Shown here piece by piece: positions 26,228 through 35,900 of a stretch of DNA of 43,318 nucleotides; within the stretch, counting starts at the first letter, position 1, and the number at the start of each line of letters is the position of its first letter. Under the pieces are notes generated by a model that did not search any database, had not been told where the DNA came from, and saw only the letters and a program-made list of their open reading frames with translations. A program made the translations under genes and the position numbers. This DNA comes from Bacteroidia bacterium (lineage in GTDB: Bacteria; Bacteroidota; Bacteroidia; UKL13-3): NCBI GenBank assembly GCA_021740845.1, contig JAIOYZ010000030.1:1-43318 (forward strand), given 5' to 3'.

Positions 26228-27274
26228 ATGGAAAACGAGGAATCAAAGCCACCACGTAGAGTAAGATATAAAGGAACTCACCCAAAAACCTTTAAAGAAA
26301 AATACAAAGAATTGCAACCCCAAAAGTATGCAGAAGATGTAAAAAAGGTAATGGAGAAAGGTAATACTCCAGCCGGCATGCATCGTTCTATTTGTGTGAA
26401 TGAAATAATAGAAATTCTACAATTAAAACCGGGCATGATTGGCTTAGATGCCACCTTAGGTTATGGCGGACATTCATTAGAAATACTCAAAAAAATTACT
26501 CCGGGTGGTAAATTATTTGCAACAGATGTTGATCCATTAGAAATGCCTAAAACCGTTGAGCGACTAAAATCCTTTGGGTTTGGTGAAGATGTTTTGTTTC
26601 CAAGAAACTGCAATTTCTCACAGATAGATACTATTGCTCAAGAGGCGGGCTTGTTCCAATTTGTATTAGCAGATTTAGGGGTTTCTTCTATGCAAATAGA
26701 CAACCCAGAAAGAGGCTTTTCATTAAAAGTAGACGGACCATTAGATTTACGCTTGAACCCAAAATCAGGAATTCCTGCTTCCGAATTACTTTCACAATTA
26801 AGGCCAGACGAACTGGAAGAAATTTTAGTGGCCAACTCGGATGAACCTTACGCCAAATATTTATCGGAAGATATTTTTGCTTATTTGCAGGCTGGTAAAA
26901 AACTAGAAACCACCTTTCAATTAAAAGAACTCATTAAAGAAACCTTATCCTTTTTACCAGAACAAGAGCTATTAGAAAAATTCAAGAAAACTTGCCAGCG
27001 TTGTTTTCAGGCATTACGCATTGAGGTAAACAATGAATTTGGTGTTTTAGAAGAATTCTTAGAAAAACTACCCGATGCAGTTGGAGAAGGTGGACGTATT
27101 GCAATTCTATCCTTTCACTCAGGAGAAGACAGAAGAGTGAAGAAAATTTTTAAAGCAATGAACCGTGCAGGAATTTATAGTGAAATATCGGAAGATATAA
27201 TCCGACCAAGCTTTGAAGAAATCAGTAGCAACCCTAGAGCACGTTCCGCCAAATTAAGATGGGCAGTGAAGTAA
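26228..27274 (+). CDS. RsmH-family SAM-dependent methyltransferase, extended paralogue
   Basis: 348 residues. The core is that of 16S rRNA m4C1402 methyltransferase RsmH: IGLDATLGYGGHSLEIL is the SAM-binding motif, then ADLGVSSMQIDNPERGFS and RIAILSFHSGEDRRVKKIF. It differs from the usual RsmH: a basic N-terminal extension of about 55 residues (RRVRYKGTHPKTFKEKYKEL), MHRSICVNEI in place of the common HxPVLL opening, and GPLDLRLNP where most have GPLDMRMD. It is not in a division/cell-wall cluster. I infer a second RsmH-like subfamily rather than the housekeeping enzyme; its target could be another rRNA position or redundant. Confidence 0.82.
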   Translation: MENEESKPPRRVRYKGTHPKTFKEKYKELQPQKYAEDVKKVMEKGNTPAGMHRSICVNEIIEILQLKPGMIGLDATLGYGGHSLEILKKITPGGKLFATDVDPLEMPKTVERLKSFGFGEDVLFPRNCNFSQIDTIAQEAGLFQFVLADLGVSSMQIDNPERGFSLKVDGPLDLRLNPKSGIPASELLSQLRPDELEEILVANSDEPYAKYLSEDIFAYLQAGKKLETTFQLKELIKETLSFLPEQELLEKFKKTCQRCFQALRIEVNNEFGVLEEFLEKLPDAVGEGGRIAILSFHSGEDRRVKKIFKAMNRAGIYSEISEDIIRPSFEEISSNPRARSAKLRWAVK

Positions 27275-27294
27275 GCATATAGAAAAACAGAAAA

Positions 27295-27304
27295 GGTTTG
27301 AACC
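27295..27304. repeat. Iterated motif GGTTTGAACC (intergenic copy)
   Basis: Exact copy between the convergent rsmH-like gene (ends 27274) and the lipoprotein gene (ends 27350). It forms no terminator hairpin here. Confidence 0.85.
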
Positions 27305-27349
27305 AATAGCATACTCAAAAGGAAAACCTATCTAGGTGTTTAAAAATTT

Positions 27350-27844
27350 CTATTTTTGAAGTGCAGTTCTTACCTCACCAGTATGCTTATTATTAACAAT
27401 TAGTATTAAACATGCTTGCATTTCACTAGTTATTTTTTCACCCTCAACTACCTTATAATTCAATATTATTGAATCCGATTCCTTGATTAAACTAATTGCA
27501 TCAATGGAACTTAATCTATCTGTTACTTTTCCTATTACTGCAATTACAAATTCTTTTGAAAAATCAATCGAGCTTGGTTTACCATTTTCGCCCATAGTAG
27601 TTGCATAACCAAAAATATTCTCAAACTCCTCTTTTGTTGTAATTTTAGGATTAGTAAATTGCTTCTCATCAAAAGTGTTATTAACAAAAAATCCTTTGCC
27701 AATTTCAAAAGGAATTAAATTATCAACCTTGGTAGAATTTGCTTTCAATATCGCTTCCCCCTCACCTCTACTTTTTGTTGAGAAATTACATGAATTAAAA
27801 AATATGATAATTGCAAAAGCTGCTATTAAGGTTATCAATTTCAT
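27350..27844 (-). CDS. Lipoprotein, possibly PrcB-like
   Basis: 164 residues from MKLITLIAAFAIIIFFNSCNF, a lipoprotein signal peptide with Cys19; a longer in-frame start would overlap rsmG and bury the signal. The mature region ITTKEEFENIFGYA ... SIDFSKEFVIAVIG ... SIILNYKVVEGEKI ... ACLILIV loosely resembles the PrcB C-terminal domain (KxxWExLW / VDFSKxMVIAV), which would make it a partner of a surface protease, but the resemblance is weak. It starts 13 bp after the rsmG stop on the same strand. Confidence 0.65.
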   Translation of the reverse strand: MKLITLIAAFAIIIFFNSCNFSTKSRGEGEAILKANSTKVDNLIPFEIGKGFFVNNTFDEKQFTNPKITTKEEFENIFGYATTMGENGKPSSIDFSKEFVIAVIGKVTDRLSSIDAISLIKESDSIILNYKVVEGEKITSEMQACLILIVNNKHTGEVRTALQK

Positions 27845-27857
27845 TTTTTGAATTCCC

Positions 27858-28493
27858 CTAAAAAACATAAACCAATTTCTTGGTTTCAAAAAATTCTTCT
27901 TCAAAATAATTGGATAAGTTAACTTCCTCTACTACTAACTTTTTATTGATTTGCTTTAAAGCTTTATACTCCTCTTTTAAATCTCCACCTTTGAGAAAAA
28001 TATATCCGTTTATCTTGCTATTAAACTCTTCCTCTGCATCCAAATAATGTTGCGTCCAACGGTACAATTGATCTGCAGGAGCAACAGCTCTAGCCGTAAT
28101 AAAATGAAACGACTCTTTCAATTGCTCTACCCTACCAATGGCAAAATCCGTATTGGTTAATCCAATTGCCTCTGCAACTCCTTCTGCCACCTTAATTTTT
28201 TTGGCAATTGAATCCACCATTGTAAAGCTGCTCTCTGGAAAAAGGATGGCCAATGGAACTCCCGGAAAACCGCCGCCAGTGCCAATATCCAAAACTTGTG
28301 TACCCGGTTTAAACTGAATAAACTTAGCAATTGCCAAACTATGCAAAACATGTTTTTCGTACAAAGAATCAATGTCCTTTCTACTTATCACATTTATTTT
28401 CGAATTCCAATCGGCATACAATTCTTTCAAGGCAGTAAACTGCTTCTCTTGAGTTGGACTTAATTCAGGAAAGTATTTTTTAATAATATCCAT
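27858..28493 (-). CDS. rsmG: 16S rRNA (guanine527-N7)-methyltransferase RsmG
   Basis: 211 residues. WNSKINVISRKDIDSLYEKHVLHSL and VLDIGTGGGFPGVPLAILFP (SAM-binding) are diagnostic for RsmG/GidB, as is ITARAVAPADQL. It methylates N7 of G527 in 16S rRNA. The ATG at 28493 overlaps the stop of the upstream glycosyltransferase gene (TAATG), so the two are translationally coupled. A TTG six bases upstream is an unlikely alternative. Confidence 0.93.
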   Translation of the reverse strand: MDIIKKYFPELSPTQEKQFTALKELYADWNSKINVISRKDIDSLYEKHVLHSLAIAKFIQFKPGTQVLDIGTGGGFPGVPLAILFPESSFTMVDSIAKKIKVAEGVAEAIGLTNTDFAIGRVEQLKESFHFITARAVAPADQLYRWTQHYLDAEEEFNSKINGYIFLKGGDLKEEYKALKQINKKLVVEEVNLSNYFEEEFFETKKLVYVF

Positions 28494-29623
28494 TACCAAA
28501 TTTTTTGTGGTTTTGTAAACACTCCTATTGTACCAAAAATGAAAATATAAACCAAATATAGAAAATCTAAAACTGGAATAAACCAGATTAATTGAGTGCT
28601 TTTTAGTTTGCGTAATACCAAATAAAATATGGTGGTTTGAACCAAAAATCTAAAAAGATAAACGCCCAAAGTAAGTTGCCAGTTTAACCCCAAAATTAAC
28701 AAGGCAATGAGCCCTGAATAAAATAACAAATGAGAAGCATAATATGCCCCAAGCAAAGCTTTATCTTTGGTTTTATAATACTTACCTGTAGAACTATGTC
28801 TTGTTTTTTGCCTTTGCCAAGCATCAAAACTTGTCTTGGGTTCAGAATAAACAAAACTATCTGGATGAATTTGGATAGCAACATTATTCGGAGTTGAACA
28901 TTGATTCACAAACAAATCATCGTCGCCACTTAATATATGCTGGTGAGTTGCAAAACCTTTATTTTTAAAAAACAAAGCTCTGGTATAAGCGAGGTTTCTT
29001 CCCACACCCATAAACGGACTTTTACCAATTGCAGCACTAAAATATGCCATGGCCGTAAAAACACTTTCGAATCGAATAAATAGGTTCAAAAATGAATTTT
29101 TCTTTTTATAGGGTGAATAGCCTAAAACTATTTCTTTTTGATTGCTAAATTGGCCTTGCATCAATCGCAACCATTGATTACTCGCAGGCTCGCAATCGGC
29201 ATCAGTAAAAACCATGTGCTCATTTTTAGCAGCTTTAATACCTATGGTTAATGCAAATTTTTTGCCTGTTGGGTATTTCTCTTGCTCAATTAATTGGCAA
29301 ACTTTTAAATGCGCATATTGTTCTTGGTAATACTCCAATAATTTCTGACTATCATCCCAACTACAATCGTTAATAACTATTACCTCAAAATTGGGATAAT
29401 CTTGGTCTAAAATTAATTTTAAATTCTTCTCTAAATTTTTGTACTCATTTCTAGCAGCTATTAAAACAGAAATAGGCTTTAATTCGCTAGAACTTGGTTC
29501 GGACAAACCTTTATAAAAAGCCAATTTAGAGAAAACAACCAAATAATAAATTACTTGAACAACTGTGGCAACCGCTACTACCAACGCCAAAAACAACACC
29601 CAATTATTTTGAAAATCAAACAT
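28493..29623 (-). CDS. Family 2 glycosyltransferase, membrane-bound
   Basis: 376 residues. An N-terminal transmembrane helix (about 8-31) is followed by a GT2 domain: ISVLIAARNEYKNL, FEVIVINDCSWDD, the metal-binding FTDADCEP, LSGDDDLFVN, and WQRQKTRHSS resembling the QxxRW motif. Two to three C-terminal helices (about 295-365) follow. It likely transfers a sugar to a lipid or polysaccharide at the inner membrane; acceptor unknown. The gene is coupled to rsmG by a TAATG overlap, an arrangement that says little about function. Confidence 0.85.
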   Translation of the reverse strand: MFDFQNNWVLFLALVVAVATVVQVIYYLVVFSKLAFYKGLSEPSSSELKPISVLIAARNEYKNLEKNLKLILDQDYPNFEVIVINDCSWDDSQKLLEYYQEQYAHLKVCQLIEQEKYPTGKKFALTIGIKAAKNEHMVFTDADCEPASNQWLRLMQGQFSNQKEIVLGYSPYKKKNSFLNLFIRFESVFTAMAYFSAAIGKSPFMGVGRNLAYTRALFFKNKGFATHQHILSGDDDLFVNQCSTPNNVAIQIHPDSFVYSEPKTSFDAWQRQKTRHSSTGKYYKTKDKALLGAYYASHLLFYSGLIALLILGLNWQLTLGVYLFRFLVQTTIFYLVLRKLKSTQLIWFIPVLDFLYLVYIFIFGTIGVFTKPQKIW

Positions 29624-29732
29624 ACTCAACAAATGTAATTCCCCTCTAGGGTTATTGTTTTTGAGGATATCAACAAACTGTTAATAGTTCCAAAATATTG
29701 GAATATCTGCCTAATATTAATATTCTAAATTT

Positions 29733-29747
29733 GGTTCAAACCGAACC
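29733..29747. repeat. Extended iterated motif GGTTCAAACCGAACC
   Basis: Identical 15-mer to 10920-10934 and 40846-40860 (opposite orientation). It sits in the 211-bp AT-rich gap between the DUF4294 and glycosyltransferase genes. That gap also has TTCCAA-AATA-TTGGAA at about 29677-29692 but no recognised gene. Confidence 0.85.
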
Positions 29748-29834
29748 CTAAAAATATAAAACTGAACAAAAAAAAACAAAAACGAAAGGCAAACTAAGAA
29801 AGAATAGCCAGGCTAAAGAAATAAAAAAAAATTC

Positions 29835-30419
29835 TTAGTCAAAACCCAGTTCTTTAATTATTTGTTCAATTTGCCAATCTTCAATTGGGTCGTACTCTTC
29901 TTTTAGATTGGCATCAAAAACCTTTGCCATACCCTGCCAATAAATAGCTGTAATATCGCCTCTATAGGTTTGCAGCAAATCGTAGGTCGACTTACCTGTT
30001 TCGCGATAAATTAATTTAATTAGAATTTTGCCTTGACTACGAGTTAAATTTTTCAGGTCGTCCATAAACTGGTCTTTTATGGCCGCTTCAGTTTTCTTTA
30101 GATATTCTTTTCTGGCTCTATCCGAAGGTAAAACTTGGAGATTTTGTTCCATTAATTGAAACCTAAAACTAGCCATTTTTGCATAAGGCAGTACCTTCTT
30201 AACATTATAAACTAAACGCCTATATTTTTTCTCGTAGTTAGAGTCCTTTTGGGCTTCTACAATAAAATCTGGCAATGTGTAGGTATAGTTTAAAGTATCT
30301 GGTTCAGGTTCGGTTTGAGCCAAACTCGATTTACTGAATAAGAAAAAACCAGCTATAAAAAATAGGGCAATAAGGTTTGAACCAATTTTCTGTTTTAGGA
30401 TTTTCATGTTAAGTCTCAT
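29835..30419 (-). CDS. DUF4294 family exported protein
   Basis: 194 residues. Signal peptide (LIALFFIAGFFLFSKSSLAQ), then YRRLVYNVKKVLPYAKMAS, ARKEYLKKTEAAIKDQF and LTRSQGKILIKLIYRETG, the recognisable core of DUF4294, a Bacteroidota-specific family of unknown function. It follows lgt by 24 bp on the same strand, so co-transcription is likely. It may itself be periplasmic; there is no lipobox. A second ATG at 30407 (MKILKQK) is equally good. Confidence 0.82.
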   Translation of the reverse strand: MRLNMKILKQKIGSNLIALFFIAGFFLFSKSSLAQTEPEPDTLNYTYTLPDFIVEAQKDSNYEKKYRRLVYNVKKVLPYAKMASFRFQLMEQNLQVLPSDRARKEYLKKTEAAIKDQFMDDLKNLTRSQGKILIKLIYRETGKSTYDLLQTYRGDITAIYWQGMAKVFDANLKEEYDPIEDWQIEQIIKELGFD

Positions 30420-30443
30420 TTATTAAAGGCTACAACGAAAATA

Positions 30444-31601
30444 TCATGCCGTTTTTGTTTTATGTTTCTTAATTAAAACAGCCAAACCTATTAATGCACC
30501 AATTATGAATGTAAATGAAATTATTTCGGCTTGGGTAATATGTGCGCTTCCAATGTGGTAGGTTGTATTCACACGTATTTTCTCAATTAAGAATCTTTCA
30601 ATTCCGTTTAACAATAGGTAAAAAAGGAAAAATGTTCCAGGAATTGTAAAGCGTTTTCTTACCGACCATAAAACAAAAAACAATAAAATACAGGCAACCG
30701 CTTCATACAAAGGAGTTGGAAAAACTGGATTTAACAAGGCGTTGCAATGTGCGCCTTCGCAACCCGGAATTGGAATTCCTTCACCTAAAACATTATTTGG
30801 GTATTTATAAGACCAAGCCCAATCTGGTAAAAAGCTCAACCATTCTGGTTTTGGTGCCAAGTTATCAATACCCCAATCGCCGTCACCACTTAATTGACAA
30901 CCAATTCTACCCATTCCATAAGAAAGCATTAAGGCGGCTGCAGTAGCATCACACATAATCAAATTTGGAATACCTAACCTACCTGTATAATACAAAATTG
31001 CGACAGCAGCCACAATTAAGCCGCCATAAAAAGTTAAACCGCTAAATGAAAGTAATGACCCCATTGGATCAGCAATTAAATCATCTATATTTTCTAAATT
31101 ATGAAAAATCTTTGCTCCTAAAATCCCCCCAATGGCAGCAATACCAACCACATTGCCCATAACCTCGTAAGGATGCATTATTACCTCCTTCGTTTCTTGA
31201 ATTTTTCCTTCCAAGGCTTTTGCCTCTTTACTTTTCTGGTAGTAGGCATAAACGCCACCTAACAAAGCACCAAACCAACTCCCTTTTCCACTTAAAATAA
31301 ATTTTTGAGGATTGGCAACTAAGGAATCGTAATCCAATACCATTTCTAAAAGCTTAAACCCTAAAAATGCACCTATGATAACAGCGGTAACATAATCAAC
31401 TATGGTAATTGGCTCATTAAATTTGCGCTTTACTTTTAAAGGTTTTAATAAGCCATTTGCTTCCATCCTTTTTAGTTCAAGAACACTTACATAATATGCT
31501 CCCATAAAAGAAAGCGCCATCATAAAACCAAAGGTTTGTATTGGCAATGGAATTGAAATTCCAAATAGGTCTCTGAGTAAATCCGAAATAGTTGCGTACA
31601 T
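30444..31601 (-). CDS. lgt: Prolipoprotein diacylglyceryl transferase
   Basis: 385 residues, longer than the usual 260-300, with several transmembrane helices. The Lgt signature GMGRIGCQLSGDGDWGIDN is intact, and GSWFGALLGGVYAYY and GLTFYGGLIVAAVAILYY fit the family. It transfers diacylglycerol from phosphatidylglycerol to the lipobox cysteine of prolipoproteins in the inner membrane, the step needed by the lipoproteins encoded elsewhere in this window. The extra length is spread over a lysine-rich cytoplasmic loop (residues about 50-65) and a second loop (about 115-145). Confidence 0.92.
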   Translation of the reverse strand: MYATISDLLRDLFGISIPLPIQTFGFMMALSFMGAYYVSVLELKRMEANGLLKPLKVKRKFNEPITIVDYVTAVIIGAFLGFKLLEMVLDYDSLVANPQKFILSGKGSWFGALLGGVYAYYQKSKEAKALEGKIQETKEVIMHPYEVMGNVVGIAAIGGILGAKIFHNLENIDDLIADPMGSLLSFSGLTFYGGLIVAAVAILYYTGRLGIPNLIMCDATAAALMLSYGMGRIGCQLSGDGDWGIDNLAPKPEWLSFLPDWAWSYKYPNNVLGEGIPIPGCEGAHCNALLNPVFPTPLYEAVACILLFFVLWSVRKRFTIPGTFFLFYLLLNGIERFLIEKIRVNTTYHIGSAHITQAEIISFTFIIGALIGLAVLIKKHKTKTA

Positions 31602-31636
31602 AATAAAATAGTGCTACGAAGAAACATCAAAAAATC

Positions 31637-31644
31637 CAAAAATA
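31637..31644 (-). promoter_or_regulatory. -7 element before lgt
   Basis: TATTTTTG on the minus strand, 35 bp before the lgt ATG; fits TAnnTTTG. The -33 box is not clear. Confidence 0.4.
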
Positions 31645-31695
31645 CCCAATGAGCTACCAATGACTACATTTTGTTCATAAACACATGGTTTTTAC

Positions 31696-31703
31696 TATTT
31701 TTG
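31696..31703 (+). promoter_or_regulatory. -7 element before the threonine aldolase gene
   Basis: TATTTTTG, 15 bp before the ATG at 31719. A TTTG at 31670-31673 lies upstream at a longer spacing (22 nt) than consensus. Confidence 0.45.
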
Positions 31704-31718
31704 TTTAAACCTTTATTT

Positions 31719-32744
31719 ATGGAAGAGACGATACTTGATTTAAGGAGTGATACTGTTACCAAACCAACTCCAGAGATGTTGGAGTTTATGTTTAGTGCCA
31801 AAGTTGGCGATGATGTATTTGGTGAAGACCCAAGCGTGAACGAATTGCAAGAATATGCAGCAGACTTATTTGGTATGGAAGCAGCCCTTTTTTGCTCCAG
31901 TGGAACACAAACCAACCAAATTGCAATTAAGATACATACACAACCAGCAGATGAAGTAATTTGTGATGCTTTATCTCATGTTTATTTATATGAAGGTGGC
32001 GGTATCGCATTTAATAGTGGTGCCTCAACCCGTTTGATTCATAGCCAACGTGGCATATTTGAGGCAAAACAAGTGATTGAAAACATTAATCAAGAGAATG
32101 TTCATTTTCCAAGTAGTAGATTGCTTTGTGTTGAGAATACTGTAAACAAAGGTGGTGGAGCATGCTGGGATTGGAATGAATTAGTGAAATTGAAAGAAGT
32201 TTGCCAGAATAACAATTTGGCATTTCACTTAGATGGCGCTAGGTTATTCAACGCTTTGGTAGCTAAAAATCAAAACACACAACAATATGGTCAACTTTTC
32301 GATACCATTTCAATTTGTTTAAGTAAAGGTTTGGGTGCTCCTGTAGGGTCTTTGCTTTTAGGTTCAAACCAACACATACAAAAAGCCAAACGCATAAGAA
32401 AAGTGATGGGAGGCGGAATGAGACAAGCAGGATTTTTGGCAGCGGCTGGGTTATTTGCCTTAAAAAATAATGTAAATAGGTTGGCATTGGATCACCAAAA
32501 GGCTATCCAAATTGAAAGGGTTTTAAAATCCCTTAATTGGGTAAAAAAAACCCTAGCAGTAGAAACTAATATCCTGATTTTTGAAGTTCAGGAAAATTTT
32601 GAAATCATTCAATTTCTACAATACCTAGAAAATCACAACATAAAAGCGGTATCCATGGGTAAAAATTTGGTACGATTTGTTTTTCATTTAGATCAAAATG
32701 AGGAACAAATAAACCACCTATCCAATATACTCAAAAATGCCTGA
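31719..32744 (+). CDS. ltaE: Low-specificity L-threonine aldolase
   Basis: 341 residues. PLP-dependent fold-type I enzyme: [16 protein letters not shown] at the N-terminus, [27 protein letters not shown] (Asp for the PLP pyridine nitrogen) and [13 protein letters not shown] with PLP-binding Lys203. It cleaves L-threonine or allo-threonine to glycine and acetaldehyde in the cytosol. The ATG at 31719 is chosen; a longer in-frame TTG start would add a hydrophobic stretch overlapping the promoter region. It is transcribed divergently from lgt. Confidence 0.9.
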   Translation: MEETILDLRSDTVTKPTPEMLEFMFSAKVGDDVFGEDPSVNELQEYAADLFGMEAALFCSSGTQTNQIAIKIHTQPADEVICDALSHVYLYEGGGIAFNSGASTRLIHSQRGIFEAKQVIENINQENVHFPSSRLLCVENTVNKGGGACWDWNELVKLKEVCQNNNLAFHLDGARLFNALVAKNQNTQQYGQLFDTISICLSKGLGAPVGSLLLGSNQHIQKAKRIRKVMGGGMRQAGFLAAAGLFALKNNVNRLALDHQKAIQIERVLKSLNWVKKTLAVETNILIFEVQENFEIIQFLQYLENHNIKAVSMGKNLVRFVFHLDQNEEQINHLSNILKNA

Positions 32745-32942
32745 AAACATTAATAATTAAGTAACTATAAGGTATTAATAAATAAATTTATTGATATTTT
32801 TAAAAACAGGATTGTCTAAAAAAATGGGTAAACCCTTAGGCCTGTGAATCTTAATATTTCCTAAATCATATGTTTATTAAGGCCAAAGAGTTAATTTGTG
32901 CCTATAATTCTTACCGAATATTAACTAATTTATAATACTAGC

Positions 32943-35900
32943 ATGTTGAAAAAATTACTATTTGCGACACTAATTCTTGCAAATTTTTCAGCCTATTCCC
33001 AGCAATTCCCCAATTCTATTGGAAGTAGTAAACTACCTTCTGCAAATGGAATGATATTAGACGTTGTGGATTACAACAACGATGGATTTGAGGATGTTGT
33101 ATACCAAAATGGATTGTCGGGCAATATAGAACTTTACAGGAATTTGAACGGAGAATTTACGGCCGTAACTAACTCCGCTTTGCTTCCAATCATCCCTGGG
33201 GTAGGTGATGGTTCTGAAGGTGTAATTTCCTTTGACTACAACAATGATGGATTTCAAGATTTATTAATCATGAGTTCAGGTCCAACGGGATACATGCGTT
33301 TGTTTAAAAACAACTGTGGGGTAAATTTTATTGAAGTTACCACGGATGTAAATTTGCCTTCAACGCCAAATTTTATCCCTCAATACCTAACAAAAGATCC
33401 GATGGTTTTTATCTCTGACTACGATAAAGACAACGATAATGACATTATTTTTTGTAGAGACTCAGTAAGTAAATTTTGGATTACTGTGCTAAAAAATAAT
33501 GCGGGATCCTTTGATTTACCTCAAAACTTAATTACAAGTTTTAATTCTACTGAAATTCCCAATATTGCACTTTTTGATTTCGATAATTTTGGTGGTGAGG
33601 ATATTCTAATCATTAAAAATACAGGCATTTCTAATTCTTGTGAAATGGTTTTGTACCAAAATAATGGCGGAGGGGTTTTTACGGTAGTTTCAGGAACAAC
33701 GGGCTTAACCAATAGCAGTCCAATTGGATTTGCGAATATTTTGGATCTGAATGCTGATGGGTATTCAGATATTTTGTTAGGAACCAAAGAAGTAGTAAAC
33801 CCAGGTCCAGGAAATCTTGGAAACAAAATTTTCTTAAACAATTCTGGAGATGGTACTTTTACAGATATAACAGGTTTGGTAAATACTTCCTCTAGTACAG
33901 CAGGCGATTATACTCGTGCTCATATTTTTGATATTGAAAATGATGGCGACCAAGATATTTTATGGGAAATTAATAGTAATACTCTTGCAAATTCTGTCCC
34001 TGCCCTTATGAGTAGCAATGGAGCAGGAGTTTTTTCTAATATAGCTAGTTTAAAAATTGCTGCGGCTTCAAGCACCTCTTCCTATACTGGAAAATATGTT
34101 ATCTTCGATTATAACAACGATGGGGCAATGGATATTTTTCAGCCAGGTTCTGCGGCCGGTCCTGCGAGGTTATTTAGAAATAATAATGTTTCTAATAAGT
34201 TTTTAGGTGTTCGTTTACTTTCTTGTAATGGTCAGGCTGATCCAATTGGAGCAAAAGTATATGTTAAAGCTGGTGCCATTTCAACCTATAAATCATACAA
34301 TACTCAAGGAATTACAAGTACAACTACAGGTAAGAGTGAACGATTAAATTTTGGGTTGGATACCAATAGTGTCATTGATAGTTTGATTGTTTTTTGGCCT
34401 AATAATAACATTGATATCCTTACCAATATTAGCTCCAATCAAAACCTAACTTTATATGATGGTGTTTGTGAAATTGGAAAACCTCTGGTTTTTGATTTAG
34501 GGGCAGATACCTTTAATGTTTGTGGTCAAGATACAGGGTATGTGCTGGCCCCATCTGGTTATGTTAATTATTCATGGAGCACTGGAGAATTGACGGATTT
34601 AGCTAAAATAACCCAAAAAGGTTGGTACTTCTGTACAGTAACAAATGTGGAAGGTTGTAATGCAACGGATAGTATTTTTGTAGCCTTTGGAAATGCATCC
34701 ATCGTTCAAGCTGATGCCACCATTTGTTTTGGGGATATGGTAACTTTAGATGCCAACCCTAGGTACGATTGCTCACCATTTGGTGCTCCAAAGAAAAGAC
34801 CTGCCTTGCAAGGTGGTGAAGATATTGGTCCTGATTACATTTATGTAGGAACAAATAATGGCCATCATTATTATAAATTAAGAAATCCTGATAATTGGAC
34901 ACAATCAGCAAAATTAGCAAATGACGCTGGTGGGTATTTGGCTGTAATTACCTCTCAGGAAGAACAAGATTTTTTAGGTAACCATCCAGATTTAAATGGA
35001 ATGAACCTATGGATTGGTTTGCATAAGGACAATTCTGGTGGACAGTTTAGGTGGATGAATTGCGAAGAATTTGTTTATAACAATTGGGCAACTGGTCAAA
35101 GCGCACCTACACCAGGTGTAGATGATAATTATGTTTATATGAGAACCGAAACTTGTGTTGATCCTAGAGGATGGAAAAATAGAGATGAAAACCAAAGTTC
35201 TCCAGACCCATGTGAATCGAATATATTTGGATTGGTGGAATTTGATGCCTCCACTAATATTTCCTATTTATGGAGCACTGGAGATACTACAGCCACAATT
35301 ATTACCTCTCCAACTTCTACCACTTCGGTAGGGGTAAGAATAACTCAGAACGATGCCAATTGCTTTGCTTTTGTAAATGTAAATGTTATCAATCCAAACG
35401 ACCAATTTGCTTCGGATACCTTAAGTGAATGTAAAGCAAGTTTTATCCAAATCCAAGCAAAACCAGGCATGTCGAGCTATTCTTGGAGTACTGGTGGATC
35501 AACCAGCTCTATTTTTGTACCAGCTTCTGGTGCTGATAGGTGGTATTCAGTTGATGTTGTAACCCCAGAAGGTTGTATAGGAAGTGATAGTGTTTATGTT
35601 CAGTTGTACAATACTAGCATCAAAACACCAGATACGGCGGTTTGTTTGGGTACAACCGTTTATTTAAGAGGACCAAATGCTCCTTACAGTTATTCCCCAG
35701 ATTATTCTTACAATTTCACCTCTCCTCCGTTTTCTGAATTTGGTTCAAACAACTCAATTCTTTTTAATGGTTCAAGAGTATTGGGCCCATTTGCCAACGA
35801 CTCTGTTACATATTTCATGTCTGGTTTGCCATTGCACGATTCAATTCGGGTTACTTTTGATTTATTGATACACGATACTTGGGATGGCAATTGCTCCGTA

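Noticed and set aside
28157-28372. Frames antisense or out of phase within rsmG, glycosyltransferase and the large surface-protein gene
   Set aside because: They have no start context, no homology that I recognise, and lie wholly inside well-supported genes.
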